From contig NC_031496.1 in assembly GCF_000237925.1 (NCBI RefSeq), positions 8,471,711 to 8,535,710 of the forward strand: a DNA stretch of 64,000 bases, in the 5' to 3' direction. The position numbers were made by a program, and so were the translations under genes. Origin of the DNA: Schistosoma mansoni. Its lineage: Eukaryota > Platyhelminthes > Trematoda > Strigeidida > Schistosomatidae. This document shows, in pieces, positions 1 through 13,700 of this stretch. The notes under the pieces were generated by a model. The model had not been told where the DNA came from and searched no databases. It saw nothing but the letters and a program-made list of their open reading frames with translations. The first letter of the stretch is position 1, and each line of letters opens with the position of its first letter.

Positions 1-25
1 CATTGGACTAACGTTAATCTGAAGT

Positions 26-38
26 TATCGACGAATAT
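26..38. repeat. Target-site duplication, left of RTE copy 1
   Basis: The 13-mer tatcgacgaatat is repeated exactly at 3981-3993, directly after the GACT tail of the LINE. This is the expected product of target-primed reverse transcription. Confidence 0.9.
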
Positions 39-3000
39 ATCCCGACCGTTGCTGCTACCTTGACGTGGTGGTCGGGCTTGCCTATCGTGATGATCCAATC
101 GAGCTATGCTGGCTGGAACAATCGTTCCTCAAGGTCCTAACATGCCAGACAGGTCGGTTGAAGAGCGGTGAGACTAAAAGCAGCAATCCCAAGGTCCGAA
201 GGCGAAGTCGTACTGTTGACTGTACAGAGGTGTGAAAGCAGTAAGGTGTTTCCTTCAGACAACCAGCATGACAGCGATGCTGCCTTCCCACAAGGAGGGG
301 TGGGGTTAGAAAAGGTCGACCCTAAAAATGCACACCTCGCCTTGTCCCACGGATTTCCGTCTCCGGCGGTAAGGACTTTTGAAGAACGGAGCTAACACGT
401 CAAAAATCCCCCACAAAAAGGCCGTGTGTGACCGGCCTCAAGCAGATGTCCCTTGGGCACTGCGGTCACGCACCCAGGTCGTTAAGACCAACACTAATCC
501 AACTTCTTTTTCAGGTCCCTCAAGAAATACCCTTCCACGGTGTGGGCAGCCGGGAAGTGATATCAGCCCTCATACCCTTAACTGCACACAAGACCAAGTT
601 GGTCGCTTTCAAATCCTTCCTACACTAATAACTCTGTTATCTCCACGACTAACCCTTCCCACGTCCTTTTATCACCTCGCACCGCTAGGGCAAACGATTC
701 GAGTACACAGAACGTTATTCTTGGTCTCCTGAAACCACGCTCTAAACTACATATAGGAACTTTTAATGTCCGAACATTGTACCAAATAGGACAACAGGCT
801 TCCTTAGCTAGGACTCTAGAATCTTACACCATCGATGTGTGCTGCGTCTCCGAAACGCGCATACAAGATCCGAGTAGTGTCATTCATTTGACCTCACCTA
901 ATCAAAATAAAGTTTCATCTCGATACACGCTTCGTGTATCTGGAAGCCCTGACGCTGCTTCCCGTGGCCTCGCTGGAGTAGGTATAGCATTAAGTCCTAG
1001 GGCAGAACTAGCTCTTTTAGACTGGATCCCAGTAGACAGTCGTCTATGCGCTGTCCGACTAAACGGATCAGTAAGGACCTGGAAAGATAGGGAAACTCGT
1101 CGTTGCCTCTTCGTCGTCTCTGCCTACTCTCCCACTGACTGCAGCTCAGACGATATAAAAGATGAGTTCTACAGGAAACTTTCTGACCTTCTCCGAGAAG
1201 CTAGGCGTTCTGATGTAGTAATAGTAGCAGGTGACTTTAATGCTCAAGTAGGTAAACTAAGTGAAAGGGAAAGACACCTGGGTGGATCTTATGGTGTCAT
1301 GGCGAAAAGAACAGATAATGGCGACCGTCTGTTGCAGCTGTGCTCAGATAACCGCCTATTTCTTGCAAATACTAACTTTAAGCATAAGGAAAAACATCTC
1401 TTGACATGGCGACCCCCGAATTCGTCCCAACGTTGGACCCAATTAGATCACATCGCTATCAGCCACCGATGGAGGGGCTCGATAGAAGACTGTCGCTCAT
1501 TCTGGGGCACATGTTTAGATTCAGATCATGCTCTAGTGCGAGCACGTATCTGTCTGCGTCTTACTGGTCGTAGGAAAGACACTGCAGGGAAGCCTCTAAG
1601 GGTTCTACTTAATGATAGGCAAGCTAAGAATATATTTCAGGAACAACTAGAAAAACAGTTAGGCAGCCATGTAAGTTGTGTCCACCCCGAGGCAGCGTGG
1701 AATGACATCCGAAAAGCTGTGGAAACAGCAGTGATGTCCGCTAGTAAGGTAAACCATAACGTTAGGGAGAAACAATGGATCTCGGCAGCATCTACCGCAC
1801 TGATAGATGCTCATAAACTCATCCCACCTGGCTGTGAGCATAACGAAGAGCGGAGTCAACTTAATTGCAGGCTTATAAGAAGCCTACGTAATGATCGTGA
1901 ACAGTGGTGGGTAGCGAAAGCAAGAGAGATGGAAAAGGCAGCGGCAATAGGTAACAGTAGGCAGCTATTCAGACTCGTTAAAGAAACCGGTATTAGGAAC
2001 CCGAATATCAGTGAAACCATCTCAGATAAAGATGGGCATATTATTCATTCTCAATCCAGGAGATTGGATCGATGGGCAGAACACTTTAGGGATCAGTTCA
2101 ACTGGCCTTCAGCCACGCTTCAATTACCCACGATCCCCAGTCGTCCTGAATGGCAAATCGACGTAAGTCCTCCAACCCTCTGTGAGGTTGAAAAAGCTAT
2201 AGGAAATCTGAAGCGAGGGCGAGCAGCAGGCCCTGACAGGTTGACCCCTGAGATTTTTAAGGATGGTGGTCCAGTACTAGCAGTGAGATTGACTGAGGTC
2301 TTAGGTAGAATCTGGGAACTGGACGTAATTCCATCTGACTGGTCCCAATCACTGATTGTGCCAGTCTATAAGAAAGGACAATAGTCCTCCTGTGACAATC
2401 ACAGAGGGATCAGTTTGACTAACATAGTGTCTAAAATATTAGCTTCAATAATACTAGGTCGCCTAACCAAAGCTCGTGAAGAGCAGACTAGAGAAAACCA
2501 GGCTGGTTTTCGACCTGGACGTGGTTGCATAGACCAGATATTCACCCTACGTCAGGTTCTAGAACATAGACACAAATTCAGACGTCCCACAATAGTAGTA
2601 TTTCTTGACCTTAAGGCGGCATTTGACTCCGTTGATTGTGAGGTTCTATGGCAGTGTTTGTCACTGAAAGGAGTACAAAAGAAGTACATTAACCTCATAA
2701 AGGCTCTCTACTCGAACACAACTGGTCGAGTTAGAGCCTATGGCGAACTGTCATCAGAGCTGATTACCACAAGTGGAGTTCGTCAGGGCTGTCCACTCTC
2801 ACCATTCTTGTTTAACTTTGTCATTGACATACTTTTAGAGATAGCACTTTCATCAGCTAAACCTCCAGGAGTTGAACTTTTACCAGGAGGCTCACTTGTT
2901 GACTTAGAATACGCCGACGACATAGTTTTACTCGGTGAAGACGCTGACAACATGCAGAGTCTTCTGACCACTATAAGCAACAATGCAGGCATGTTCGGGA

Positions 3001-3980
3001 TGCGATTCTCTCCCTCGAAGTGCAAAATGTTACTTCAGGATTGGGTTGCAGCGACACCTGAACTAATGATAGGGAGTGAAGTAGTTGAGCGTGTAGACCA
3101 CTTCACTTATCTTGGGAGTCTCATCAGCCCTTGTGGTCTGGTGTTTGACGAAATCTCAGCACGGATACAGAAGGCTCGCCTAGCTTTCGCCAACTTGCAT
3201 CATTTGTGGCGTAGGCGAGATATCCGTCTAGCAACAAAAGGACGGGTTTACTGTGAAGCAGTTCGCTCCGTCCTACTTTATGGCAGTGAAACATGGCCGG
3301 TAAGAGTAGAGGATATTCGTAGGCTACTAGTGTTCGATCATAGGTGTCTTCGAAGCATTGCTCGTATATCCTGGGACCATCGGGTAAGTAATGCAGTTGT
3401 TAGGAAACGAGTACTAGGTAGGGATGGCAAATCGATTGATGAAGTAGTGAAACTTCATCAGTTGAGATGACTGGGACATGTGTTACGTATGCCCGACCAC
3501 CGACTGCCCCGACGTGCAATGTTTCATGGTGTAGGAGTAGGTTGGAAGAAAGCTAGGGGTGGCCAGACCAAAACGTGGCACAAATCAATGAAGTCACTGA
3601 CAAGTGGACTGAGCCATGTTGGTAGGTGTAGATTACATTGTTGGGATTCGCGAGATGACAGCAACCGATGGTTAGAGACCTTGAATGACATGGCTCCAAA
3701 TCGTTTGCAATGGCGGAGGTGCATCCACTCTTTGTGTTCTACCAAATTCTAATCTTCTGAATTCCTCATGTCTTTATCTTTTTCTCTTTCCAAATTTATT
3801 TCACTGTACTATACTCCTTCAATAATTTCTTCAAACCCTAATCTTTTGGATTTCTGATTATACTCTTACTACTTCTTCCACTATGGGATTTGAATCGACA
3901 ACTGCATCTCTGTGCTAATGTGGTATGGCGACTCGAACTGATGTACGTACGTACGAAGTTCTACGTTGTGACTGACTGAC
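39..3980 (+). mobile_element. Full-length RTE-clade LINE, copy 1 (inactive)
   Basis: This is a non-LTR retrotransposon of about 3.94 kb. It has an apurinic-type endonuclease followed by a reverse transcriptase, the RTE layout. It aligns along its whole length with the copy at 6029-9939 on the other strand, from the shared 5' end near 45 (gttgctgctaccttgacg) to the shared 3' end. Its 3' end is a short GACT tandem repeat at 3970-3980, a typical RTE tail. The 13-base sequence tatcgacgaatat occurs directly before the element (26-38) and directly after it (3981-3993), so the ends are well fixed. The reading frame is broken, so the copy cannot move by itself. Boundaries are certain to a few bases. 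The family name within the RTE clade (SR2-like or similar) is not certain. Confidence 0.93.
690..3752 (+). pseudogene. RTE endonuclease-reverse transcriptase, broken
   Basis: The frame matches the intact protein at 6218-9283 (-) over about 1000 residues. The endonuclease comes first: FNVRTL near 760, [12 protein letters not shown] near 840-875, AGDFNAQVG near 1230, and the [12 protein letters not shown] and SDHALVRARI blocks at 1440-1545. The reverse transcriptase follows: [11 protein letters not shown] near 2395, [13 protein letters not shown] near 2500, [12 protein letters not shown] near 2610, [15 protein letters not shown] near 2780 and the catalytic EYADDIVL near 2910. Two in-frame stops interrupt it, one at 2382-2384 just before the DNHRG block and one at 3468-3470 where copy 2 has a tryptophan. 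Further frame changes lie upstream, near 375 and between about 640 and 690. The catalytic residues themselves are still present, so inactivation looks recent. Confidence 0.9.
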
Positions 3981-3993
3981 TATCGACGAATAT
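3981..3993. repeat. Target-site duplication, right of RTE copy 1
   Basis: This is an exact 13-base match to 26-38, directly after the LINE tail. The identity of the two copies suggests the insertion is not ancient, although the reading frame has already decayed. Confidence 0.9.
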
Positions 3994-3999
3994 GGCGAA

Positions 4000-4732
4000 G
4001 AGACAGGAACCCAGTGTAGTTCCCTACGAGACCGTGGTTTTTGATGCCCCCTGTTTCCTATGCTCTCCATTCACGTCTTATCAAAATCAAGGAGCAGAAT
4101 GTACACTGATACCCTGTAGTCTCAATGAGCTAACTGATCACCTCTAATAATAATACAGTCATATTTTTATGATATCTCGATGGGTAGAAATTCGTGTTTC
4201 TGACGTTTCTCAATTTAATGCAAGCCACTTCTCCAGAGTAAATAAATTACTTTCAAGTTTTATTTCAGTGACAGCGCTTTTATATCCCTGTCTACAGTTA
4301 AACATTTGAAGGATCGCCTGGAAATAAATGCGAGATATTTTGTAATATGTCGGGAAGCGGCGGGATTTGATTGCTAAAGAAATGACACTATTTCGTAATT
4401 CCTTCTAAAGAAAACCAAAAATGTACTTTAAAACCAATTGTAGTTCAAACTATATTCTGCATTCCTGGCCTCAATCAGTCTTTTAACTAGTTTTCTCTTC
4501 AAGGTTCTTAAAAGATTATCAACATTAGTGCCCATACATACTTAAAATCACCAACAATCCGAGCAAAAATTTTCAGGAGTACAGAATCCACTCTTTTTGT
4601 TTTACAGTTCTGAATAATATACAGATTGTTCAGTAAGCTTAGCCTAACAAAATGCGTTGATTTTAATAATTGTTCTTTGGTTTACCCAGGTTTCAAGTAA
4701 TCAGAAGACTCAAACATACTTGTCTTCACACA
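4000..4732. other. Upstream region of the ARH3-like gene
   Basis: No gene or repeat was recognised between the LINE's right duplication and the first ATG of the ARH3-like gene. It is moderately AT-rich and presumably carries the promoter and 5' UTR. I see no clear TATA box or other site that I would defend. Confidence 0.4.
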
Positions 4733-7700
4733 ATGGATTACTTGTCTTTCTGCCGTGGTGTATTGATTGGGGGCTTGATGGGAGATTGTTATGGATTCTT
4801 GTACGAGGGCAAACCAGCAGTAAAGTTCAGCACTCCTTTGGAACTGCTGCAAAGGTCAATCAATGGCCGTGTGTACAAAGTTTCCGTTTCTAATCTGTGT
4901 CTTTAGTTGAAACTAAACAGTTGATGTACAGCGATGATACACAAATGAGTCTTGCGATTCTCCGGTCGTTAAGGGCTAGGAATAGCCTCGATGCAGAACA
5001 TTTGGCCAAAGAGTAAGTAGAAATAGTTTTGTCGTTCATATTTTGGACTCACAAAAAATATTGAGGACCTGTCTTCCCTATATAATCTCTGATATTTGAT
5101 TTTTAATTATAGTAGCCGTCATGCGTCTTATTCGGTTCCATTGTACCTAAATAACTGGTTTTATTATTCACAAGGCTTAATCAAATTGTCGAAGTCATAC
5201 TAACGCTATCGGTTAATAAAAGATATCATCTTTCTCGATCAATTTATAAAGCCGAATGATACTGTACCATGTTACAATAAAGCTTCGCCAAATATACTGG
5301 TAGCAGAAAACAGAGTCAAAATTTTGTCAGGATAAAAAAAGTCACTCTTGCTTTGCTATTCGCAAAACATACATTTACTGTTTAGAGTAATATGACTTCC
5401 TACTAATCAGTACGCCATCAACAATATATTTGCGACTCAACAACGAGAAATTAATAGCGAAAGTTTTCCGACTTTTTTTCCCTATCTGTGTGTTTCCTTT
5501 TTGGCCGTTCACGTTTTTGAAAACCATATTGATATAGTACATTGTTGAGCAGCTCACTTTATTTTGATTTAAATAAATGAGCTTGAAAATTTTCGTTTCT
5601 ATCTCATTAAAAAGATCAGGTTAGTACTCCTTAAGTTGTTTTTTGTCACCTCTATGGGTTGATTTACCAAGTGTTTGCAAAATGACCTCCTCCATATTAT
5701 CAGGTTCACTACTGACTACTTTGAAAATGGATCACATAGGTGCTATGGTGGTTCTATTGGACGCACCTTTTACTCACTTAAGATGGTGAACTATAAAGAT
5801 CCCTATGCTCATGCTGCTGATTTATTTAATGGGACAGGATCATATGGTAACGGTGGAGCTATGAGAATCGCACCTGCAGCGCTATATGGATTACAATATT
5901 CTAAACGTGATTTTGAAGTGAGTTGTCCTTCAGATAACTATTCTTTCCGTTTTATCAATTATAATTGTTTATATACTTAAAAATAATATTTTCGGGCCAA
6001 CAGCGAATTTATTACAAATCACGTGTTTCAGTCAGTCAGTCAGCTACAACGTAGGACCAGGCACACATATGCATCGATCCAAGTTGCCATACCTCGTTAG
6101 CACAACAAGATGAACACCGGATTCATAGTAGTTAATTTAGTGTTGGTAGTAGTATATAAATTATAGGTTGTATATAAGGATATAGTACAGGAAGGGAGAT
6201 ATAAAGCTATTTTAGTCTCAAGGTTTAAGGGAAGATAAGGAGTGTATACACCTACGCCATTGTGATCGATTCTGAGCCATGTCATCTAGAGTCTCCAACC
6301 ATTGGTTACGATAGTCACGCGGACCCCAACCAGGTAGTCTGCATCTGCCAACATGGCTCAGGCTAGAAGTTAGTGACTTCAAACACTGATGCCATGTTTT
6401 GGTTTGGCCGCCCCTAACTCTCTTCCAACAATCCCCAATACTAGTCATAATAGCGCGTCGTGGTAATCGGTGTTCAGGCATACGTAACACATGGCCCAAC
6501 CATCTCAGTCGATGAAGATTCATCACCTCATCAACTGATTTACCATCGTTCCCTAATACCCTGCGTCTAACCTCACTATTACTTACCCGGTTATCCCAGC
6601 AGATGCGAGCAATATTTCTAAGGCATCTGTGGTCAAATACTAGTAACCTACGAGTATCTTCTACTCTTAATGGCCATGTTTCACAGCCGTAAAGTAGAAC
6701 AGAGCGAACTGATGCGCAGTATACTCGTCCCTTAATTGATAGACGGATATCTCGTCTTCGCCATAGGTGACGTAAGTTGGCAAAAGCCAAACGAGCTTTT
6801 TGAATCCGTGCTGAGATTTCGTCAGACACCAACCCATTAGGGCTGATCAGACTTCCAAGATAAGTGAAGTTGTCGACGCGTTCGACTACTTCACTCCCTA
6901 TCCTTAGTTCGGGTGTTGACGCAGGCCAGTCCTGGAGTAACAATTTACATTTGGATGGGGAGAAACGCATCCCAAACATCCTGGCATTATTACTGAGTTC
7001 CAACAGAAGACTCTGCATTTTGCCAGCGTCTTCACCAAACAGGACTATGTCATCTGCGTATTCTAAGTCGCTTAGTGGTCCCCCTGGTAGGAGATCAATT
7101 CCTGAAAATTCAGTCGAAGAGAGTGTTATTTTCAGCAACAGGTCTATAATGAAGTTAAACAAAAACGGGGATAGTGGACAGCCTTGACGGACACCACTTG
7201 AGGTTGTAAAATCATATGACAGTTCGCCATAAGCTCTCACTCGACTAATAGTGTTCGAGTAAAGAGCCTTTACAAGGTTTATGTACTTCTCAGGTACACC
7301 TTCCAATGACAGACACTGCCACAGAACCTCTCGGTCTACAGAGTCAAATGCTGCTTTCAAGTCAAGAAAAACTATCATTGTCGGACGCCGATAAGCGTGT
7401 CTGTGCTCTAAAACTTGACGAATGGTGAATATGTGGTCGATACAGCCACGACCAGGTCTGAAGCCAGCCTGATTTTCTCGTGTTTGCAGTTCATGAGTCT
7501 TAGTTAGGCGCTCGATAATTATTGAGGCTAGTATTTTAGATACTATGTTAGTCAGACTAATCCCTCTATGGTTATCGCAGGATGATTTTGACCCCTTTTT
7601 ATATATTGGGACAATCAGTGATTGTGACCAGTCGGATGGGATTACATCCGTCTCCCAGATTTTAGCCAGAATATTAGTCAACCTAATCGCTAAAATTGGA

Positions 7701-10700
7701 CCACCATATTTAAAGACCTCTGGGGCCAATCCATCAGGACCAGCTGCTCTTCCTCGTTTCAGATTACCTATAGCCTTTTGAACTTCAAGTAGGGTCGGGG
7801 GGCCTACTTCAATGTTCCATTCAGGTTTTCTAGGAATAGTGGGTAGTTGTGCAGTAGCCGAAGGCCAGCTAAACTGCTCCTTAAAGTGTTCCGCCCATCG
7901 TTCTAAACGTTTAGGTTGAGAGCAGATAAGGGTTCCGTCTTTTTCCGAGATTGTCTCACTTACACTTGACTTCTTAATTCCGGTTTCTTTTATTAGTCTG
8001 AATAGTTGCCTGGTGTTGCCTACAGCCGCTGCCTTTTCCATCTCTTTTGCTTTCGTTGCCCACCACTGCTCACGATTGTTCCTTAGACTTTTAGTTAACC
8101 TAGATCTAATTTGTTTACGCTCTTCGTCGTGTTCAGAGCCTGATGGGATGAGTTTACGCGAATCCATCAGTGAAATAGACTTAGAGGAAATCCACTGGTT
8201 TTTTGGAGCCCTATGGTTTAAATGACTAATAGATGTGACTGCTGCTTCCACAGCTGTTCGTATGTCTTTCCAAGCAGCATCTGGGTCAGTCTCGTTTACA
8301 GAACTGCCTAGATGTGAACTCAGTTGTTTCTGGAATTCGCATTTGGCTTTCTCATCCTCCAGTTCAATCCTAATGGGTCTTCTTAGTGCAATTTTCCTGC
8401 GTCCATTGAGGCGCAGACAAATGCGCGCTCGTATTAAAGCGTGATCAGAGTCTAAACAAGTATTCCAATACGGGCGACAATCTTCTATTGAGCCTCTCCA
8501 ACGATGACTGATGGCAATATGGTCTATTTGAGTCCATCGTTGGTTTGGTGCAGGTGGTCGCCATGTTAGACGATGTCTCTCCTTATGTTTAAAATTAGTG
8601 CTTGCTAAAAATAAACGATTGTCTGAGCATAGTTGCAACAGACGGTCACCATTATCGGTTCGTTGAGCCGGAATACTAAAACACCCACCTAAATGTCTTT
8701 CTGTTCGATTTAAGCTGCCTACCTGGGCATTAAAGTCACCCGCTACGACTACTATGTCTGAGCGCTTAGCTTTCTGAAGAAGCTCAGAGAGTTTTCTGTA
8801 AAAGTCATCTTTTACTTCATCATGGCTGCAGTCAGTGGGAGCGTAGGCAGAAACGACGAAAAGGCAACGACGTGTGTCCCTATCCTTCCGAGTTCTTACG
8901 GAGCCATTTAGCCGGACAGCACACAGGCGACTGTTAACGGGGATCCATTCTAGTAGTGCCTGTTCTGCCTTTGTACTTAGTGCTATGTCTACACCTGCAA
9001 GTCCGCGAGAACTAGCCAACGGGTCGCCAGATACACGGAGGGTGTATTTCGTCGGCTGTCCATTTTGGCGAGGTGAGGTCAAGTGAATGACCACACTGGG
9101 ATCCTGTATGCGTGTTTCGGAGACACAGCATACATCAATGGTACGAGATTCTAAAGTTTTGGCTAAGGAGGCCTGTTGACCGATTTGGCATAGGGTACGT
9201 ACGTTGAAGGCTCCAATGTGTAGTTTGGAGCGAGGTTTTAGTAGACCTGGGACAGCATTTCGCGCACTAGAATCGTTGGCCATGGTGACACTTGAGGAGG
9301 AAACCGAAAGAGGAAGTTTAGTGTTGAAAGTCAAGGTAGAAGGAATAGTAGGAATTGAAGAAGGAGATTGATTATGAATACAGTGGTCTTGAGTGTTGTT
9401 AGAGGTATGAGGGCAGTTATCACTTCCCGGTTGCCCACACCGTGGAAGGGTTCTTCTAGAGGTACCTGAAAAGGAAATTGGGTTAGAAGTGGTCTTAATG
9501 ACCTGAGAGCGTGACCGCAGTGCCCAAGGGACAACTGCTTGAGGTCGGTCACACACGACCTTTTTGTGGGTAGTTTTTGTGTTAGCTCCGTTCTTCAAAG
9601 AAAACCTTACCGCCGGAGACGGATATCCGTGGGATAAGGCGAGGTGTGCATTTTTAGGGTCGACCTTTTCTAACCCCACCCCTCCTTGTGGGAAGGCAGC
9701 ATCGCTATCATGCTGGTTGTCTGAAGGAAACACCTTACTGCCGTCACACCTCTGTACAGTCAGCAGTACGACTTCGCCTTCGGACTTTGAGTTTGCTGCT
9801 TTTGGTCTTACCGCTCTCCAACCGACCTGTCTGGCATGTTAGGACCTCGAGGAACGATTGTTCCAGCCAGCATAGCTCGATTGGATCATCACGATAGGCA
9901 AGCCCGACCACCACGTCAAGGTAGCAGCAACGATCAGGGAAATCACGTGTTTGAAATCGGATGATTGTACAGAATGTATGTGAAATAGTCCCTAGTGTTC
10001 TTCATAAAAATTAAGAGAAAGCTTGTATCTTGTGTATTATGTGTATTGAGTGTTTGGCAGTCTAACCTTTGTTTAAAAATTTTAAAAGCAGTTCGCATTA
10101 TCGTGTACTGCAGCATAATATTTCACCAGTTTACAATCAGATTGGAGAAACGTACTTATAGTTGTTCGAATTTCTCAGGATATCTCGACTTGTTTTAAGT
10201 GAAAAGGGAATTGAATATCATTTTTGAAGTAATTCAGACGTTTTTTTGAAAAAAATCAAGAAATGTATCGAAATGATATGTTTTACTAATTTTTTACACT
10301 ACTAGCTTGATATTCCTAGGTGATATCAAGAATATGAACCATATATTTTAGATAACGTTCAATGTATACGAAATAAAAGGTATATCACGCTATGATGTTT
10401 ATGAAACTTAATTTGGCTACCAAATAAGTAGACTGCCAATGATTACTTTTTAGTTTCCCCATAAGGTTATGAGATTACAGGCCACAATAAACGTTACGAC
10501 AGCTTATTCAAAGATAAAACCACTAACATTTTATCTGCCGATTAGTGTTAATCAGTACGACCAATAATAACACGTTGTTTTTAATGGTGTTCATTTCAAC
10601 AGACAACAAGAAAAGAGGTCAAGTAAGGTATATCTTAAAAACAACATACTTCTTACGCCATGAATTTCGGATACCAATAGTTAAATTCGGAAAGTATGGG

Positions 10701-13700
10701 GTTAATCCTACAAACATAAACATATACACGTTGTAGGCTACCAACTTCTAACAAGTGTCCGTTTGGTTGTGTGATTACTCTTCCAAATCACTACTAATCC
10801 GGTTCCTTTACCAGATCTCTTAAGAAGGAATATCTTACATAATAAAAGCAGGATAATGTCAGTTATGAATAAGGCCAGAATTCAGGTTATCTCATAGCTT
10901 GCATACTTTAAAGATTTACTCATAGACATTTTAATTCGCATTTATACGTTTCAGTTAAATAATGAAGATTTGCAGCTCATATGGATGCTTTTGGTGTTTT
11001 CAAGTTTCTGAACTATGTGGTTTAATTGTAGTGCTTACTAATAACAAAATTCCTTTTAATTTTATAACACGTTATGGACTGATTTTGTTAGTATCATGGA
11101 TGCTCACCATTGACGGGTCCCATACTAGGCCAAAACAGATATCCAATGCTTTATTTATTTAATTGGTTGTTTAACCCAGATCATTTCGTGATGGGAAACC
11201 TCAAAGTCGAAGACCCCCTACATCAACAGCTTAATGTCAGTCAATCATTTGGTATTGTCAAATCATGTCAAGAAGTACAGTGAGGGATGTGCTTATGTCC
11301 GATCATGAATTTCTGTCAAATTTTTAACAAAAGATATGATCGATGTTCACTGATTGTCATGGAATTTTTATTAACTGTAATATAAAATTAAAATCGTAAA
11401 GGCATAGATGCAACTTGGTAGAGGCTTCACTTTATTGTTGGACGTGCTTTTCTGTAATACTTAGAAATAGGTCATTCATGACTTTATAAACGCAATCGAG
11501 ATTTCGATTTCAGATGCATTAAATTTAAAAGTTCAATCCAAACCTAATTAATTTATTTTAACCAGTGAAGAACTGTTCATACTCTAACGGACCCATCAAT
11601 TGATTTTAAGCCAGTATCTTCTGTTATATATTTATCTTCAAACGTCATCCACAAGCTAGCGCCTTTATGTTACATTATCATTGTATTTCAGAAAATAATT
11701 ATCGATGTTACTCGGTTAACTCATACCCATCCACTGGCTATATGTGGAGCACTTATGCAAGCATATGCTATACAAATGATTTTCTCTTTAATACATGATC
11801 ATATACAACTGGATTATGTAACCTTCATCGATAACTTATTAGAAAAACTAGAGAAAACAGAATATTTTGTAAATTTTAAACAACCCAATTGGTTAGAAGC
11901 ACTTGATGCTTATAAAGAAAAATTACAAATAGTTAAATATCTCTTGATAGACGATAAACAACCATCAGTTACAAATATTGTCGATCGATTGGGTAGGTTT
12001 ATTTTTTCGCGAGAAACATTTATTTTGCTTCCAACGTATATGTATAAATCCTTGATCATCAAGTTTATTCAACTTTCCGATGTACATTCTGAAGATTTTT
12101 GTTCTTCATGATAGGCCAATGAACACTCATATAAAGCATAAAGTGTTCTGGATATTACATGGAGAGATTGGAGAATACAGATGGATACTTCGATACTATT
12201 TAAAATAAAGCCTAGACTAAGAGTGTAGAGTCGTCAACGAAGTTTAATTGCACATACTAAAAACCTTATTTTTGAATCTGTCGGGTTTTATTAACTAAGC
12301 AAACAAAACACAAATATCTTAAATAATTGACAAACATTCAACATAATAATATATGTTTCTCTGTGTGACTTTTGGAAATGACCACTGAAGACAGGTATTT
12401 ATTTAGGCACTGAATGAATCTGCAATAATTCACGTAACTGATTTATCAAGTATATGTTAATGTATTTGGCCGTGATCCATAGTCTATGTGAGAGTACTAA
12501 TAAAGCTACTCGACTTCTTAAATTGAAGTAAGTGGGGCGCGCTTTGAACTTCTGATCAAATAATTGTTGTTTTGACTTTATTCGAATTGATAAAGGGAAA
12601 TAATTTCATGAAGTTTCTGAGATTTCCTTTCTTCGGTAACTTAATGAGGTATCCTTCTGTTATGATTTATTTTATTACGACCTAACTATTATTGCTTAGT
12701 ACTCTTGGACATTATTTCGCCCGGCAACTCTCCAAATCAGAACGCGGTTGGATAGAAACACCTCCTTTTCAGTCTATCGGCACTTGTTCTTCCTTCCAAA
12801 TCTTTCTAAATAGGATGTAGTGCATCTTTGCAGCTAAATCGATGTCTGACTCCAGTGCTTAAGCTGGTACGTTGTCTGGTCCTGCTACTTACCCACTCTT
12901 TATTTGTCTGATGGCCATCCCGACTTCTCAGACTGTTGGAGTTTTCTACTCACTTTTTAATTTTTTTGCAGGGATTACGTGGTTCTCTGTGGTGTGGTCC
13001 AGTGAGACCCATGTGGATTTATGTATGCCTTTGTCAGGGAATATAGTGCCACCTATAACCATTTTGTTGAAGGCACATAAACTTGCAAATCTCCCACCGA
13101 TTTCTTTCCTTTCCGTCAGTCCATGTCGTAACTCCGCCGGTAGCTCTTCTATAGTTACTGCCGGTCCCAAGCCCGGGTAAAGGAGGAGGGTTGGGCATGG
13201 GGTTGGCGACCCAATCCCGTAGAAAACTAACTCGCTAAAATAACGCTAACCAGAAAAAATAATTCAAACCACTTAAACTCTGCCCTGGAATTTGAAGGAA
13301 GAATTATGGTGCCTCATGATGAGAGCCGAGATTCGTCGGAAGTCACGAGGCCGTTGCTCCTTCTAACAACCAGAGCAACAAATTTTGTAAGTACACGGAA
13401 TGTCCGGACAATGTGGGAGACTGGGAAGACCAGTCAAATAGCAACGGAAATTAGGAGATACAATTTGGAAGCACTCAAAGTCAGCGAAACCCATTGGTAA
13501 AAGCTCCATGCACTCAGGGAGTTGCTCTAATGCTGTCCAGAGAAGCACGAAACGCACTTGTAGGATGGGAATCTCACGGATATAGGATATTCAAAACAAA
13601 GAAGGAAGGGTTCACAATGAATGTTATTCAATGTTATGCACCCACCAATGATAGAAATGACGACGATAAATATCAGTTCTACTCGAGGCTGCAATCAATC

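Noticed and set aside
4869-4906. Reading straight through the ARH3 micro-intron
   Set aside because: It ends in a stop at 4904-4906, before the essential SDDT motif.
6864-9086. Plus-strand frames inside RTE copy 2
   Set aside because: Antisense shadows of the intact minus-strand LINE protein.
12872-13180. 102-codon plus-strand frame
   Set aside because: Antisense of the older LINE's endonuclease and linker plus the start of the nested LINE; not a gene.
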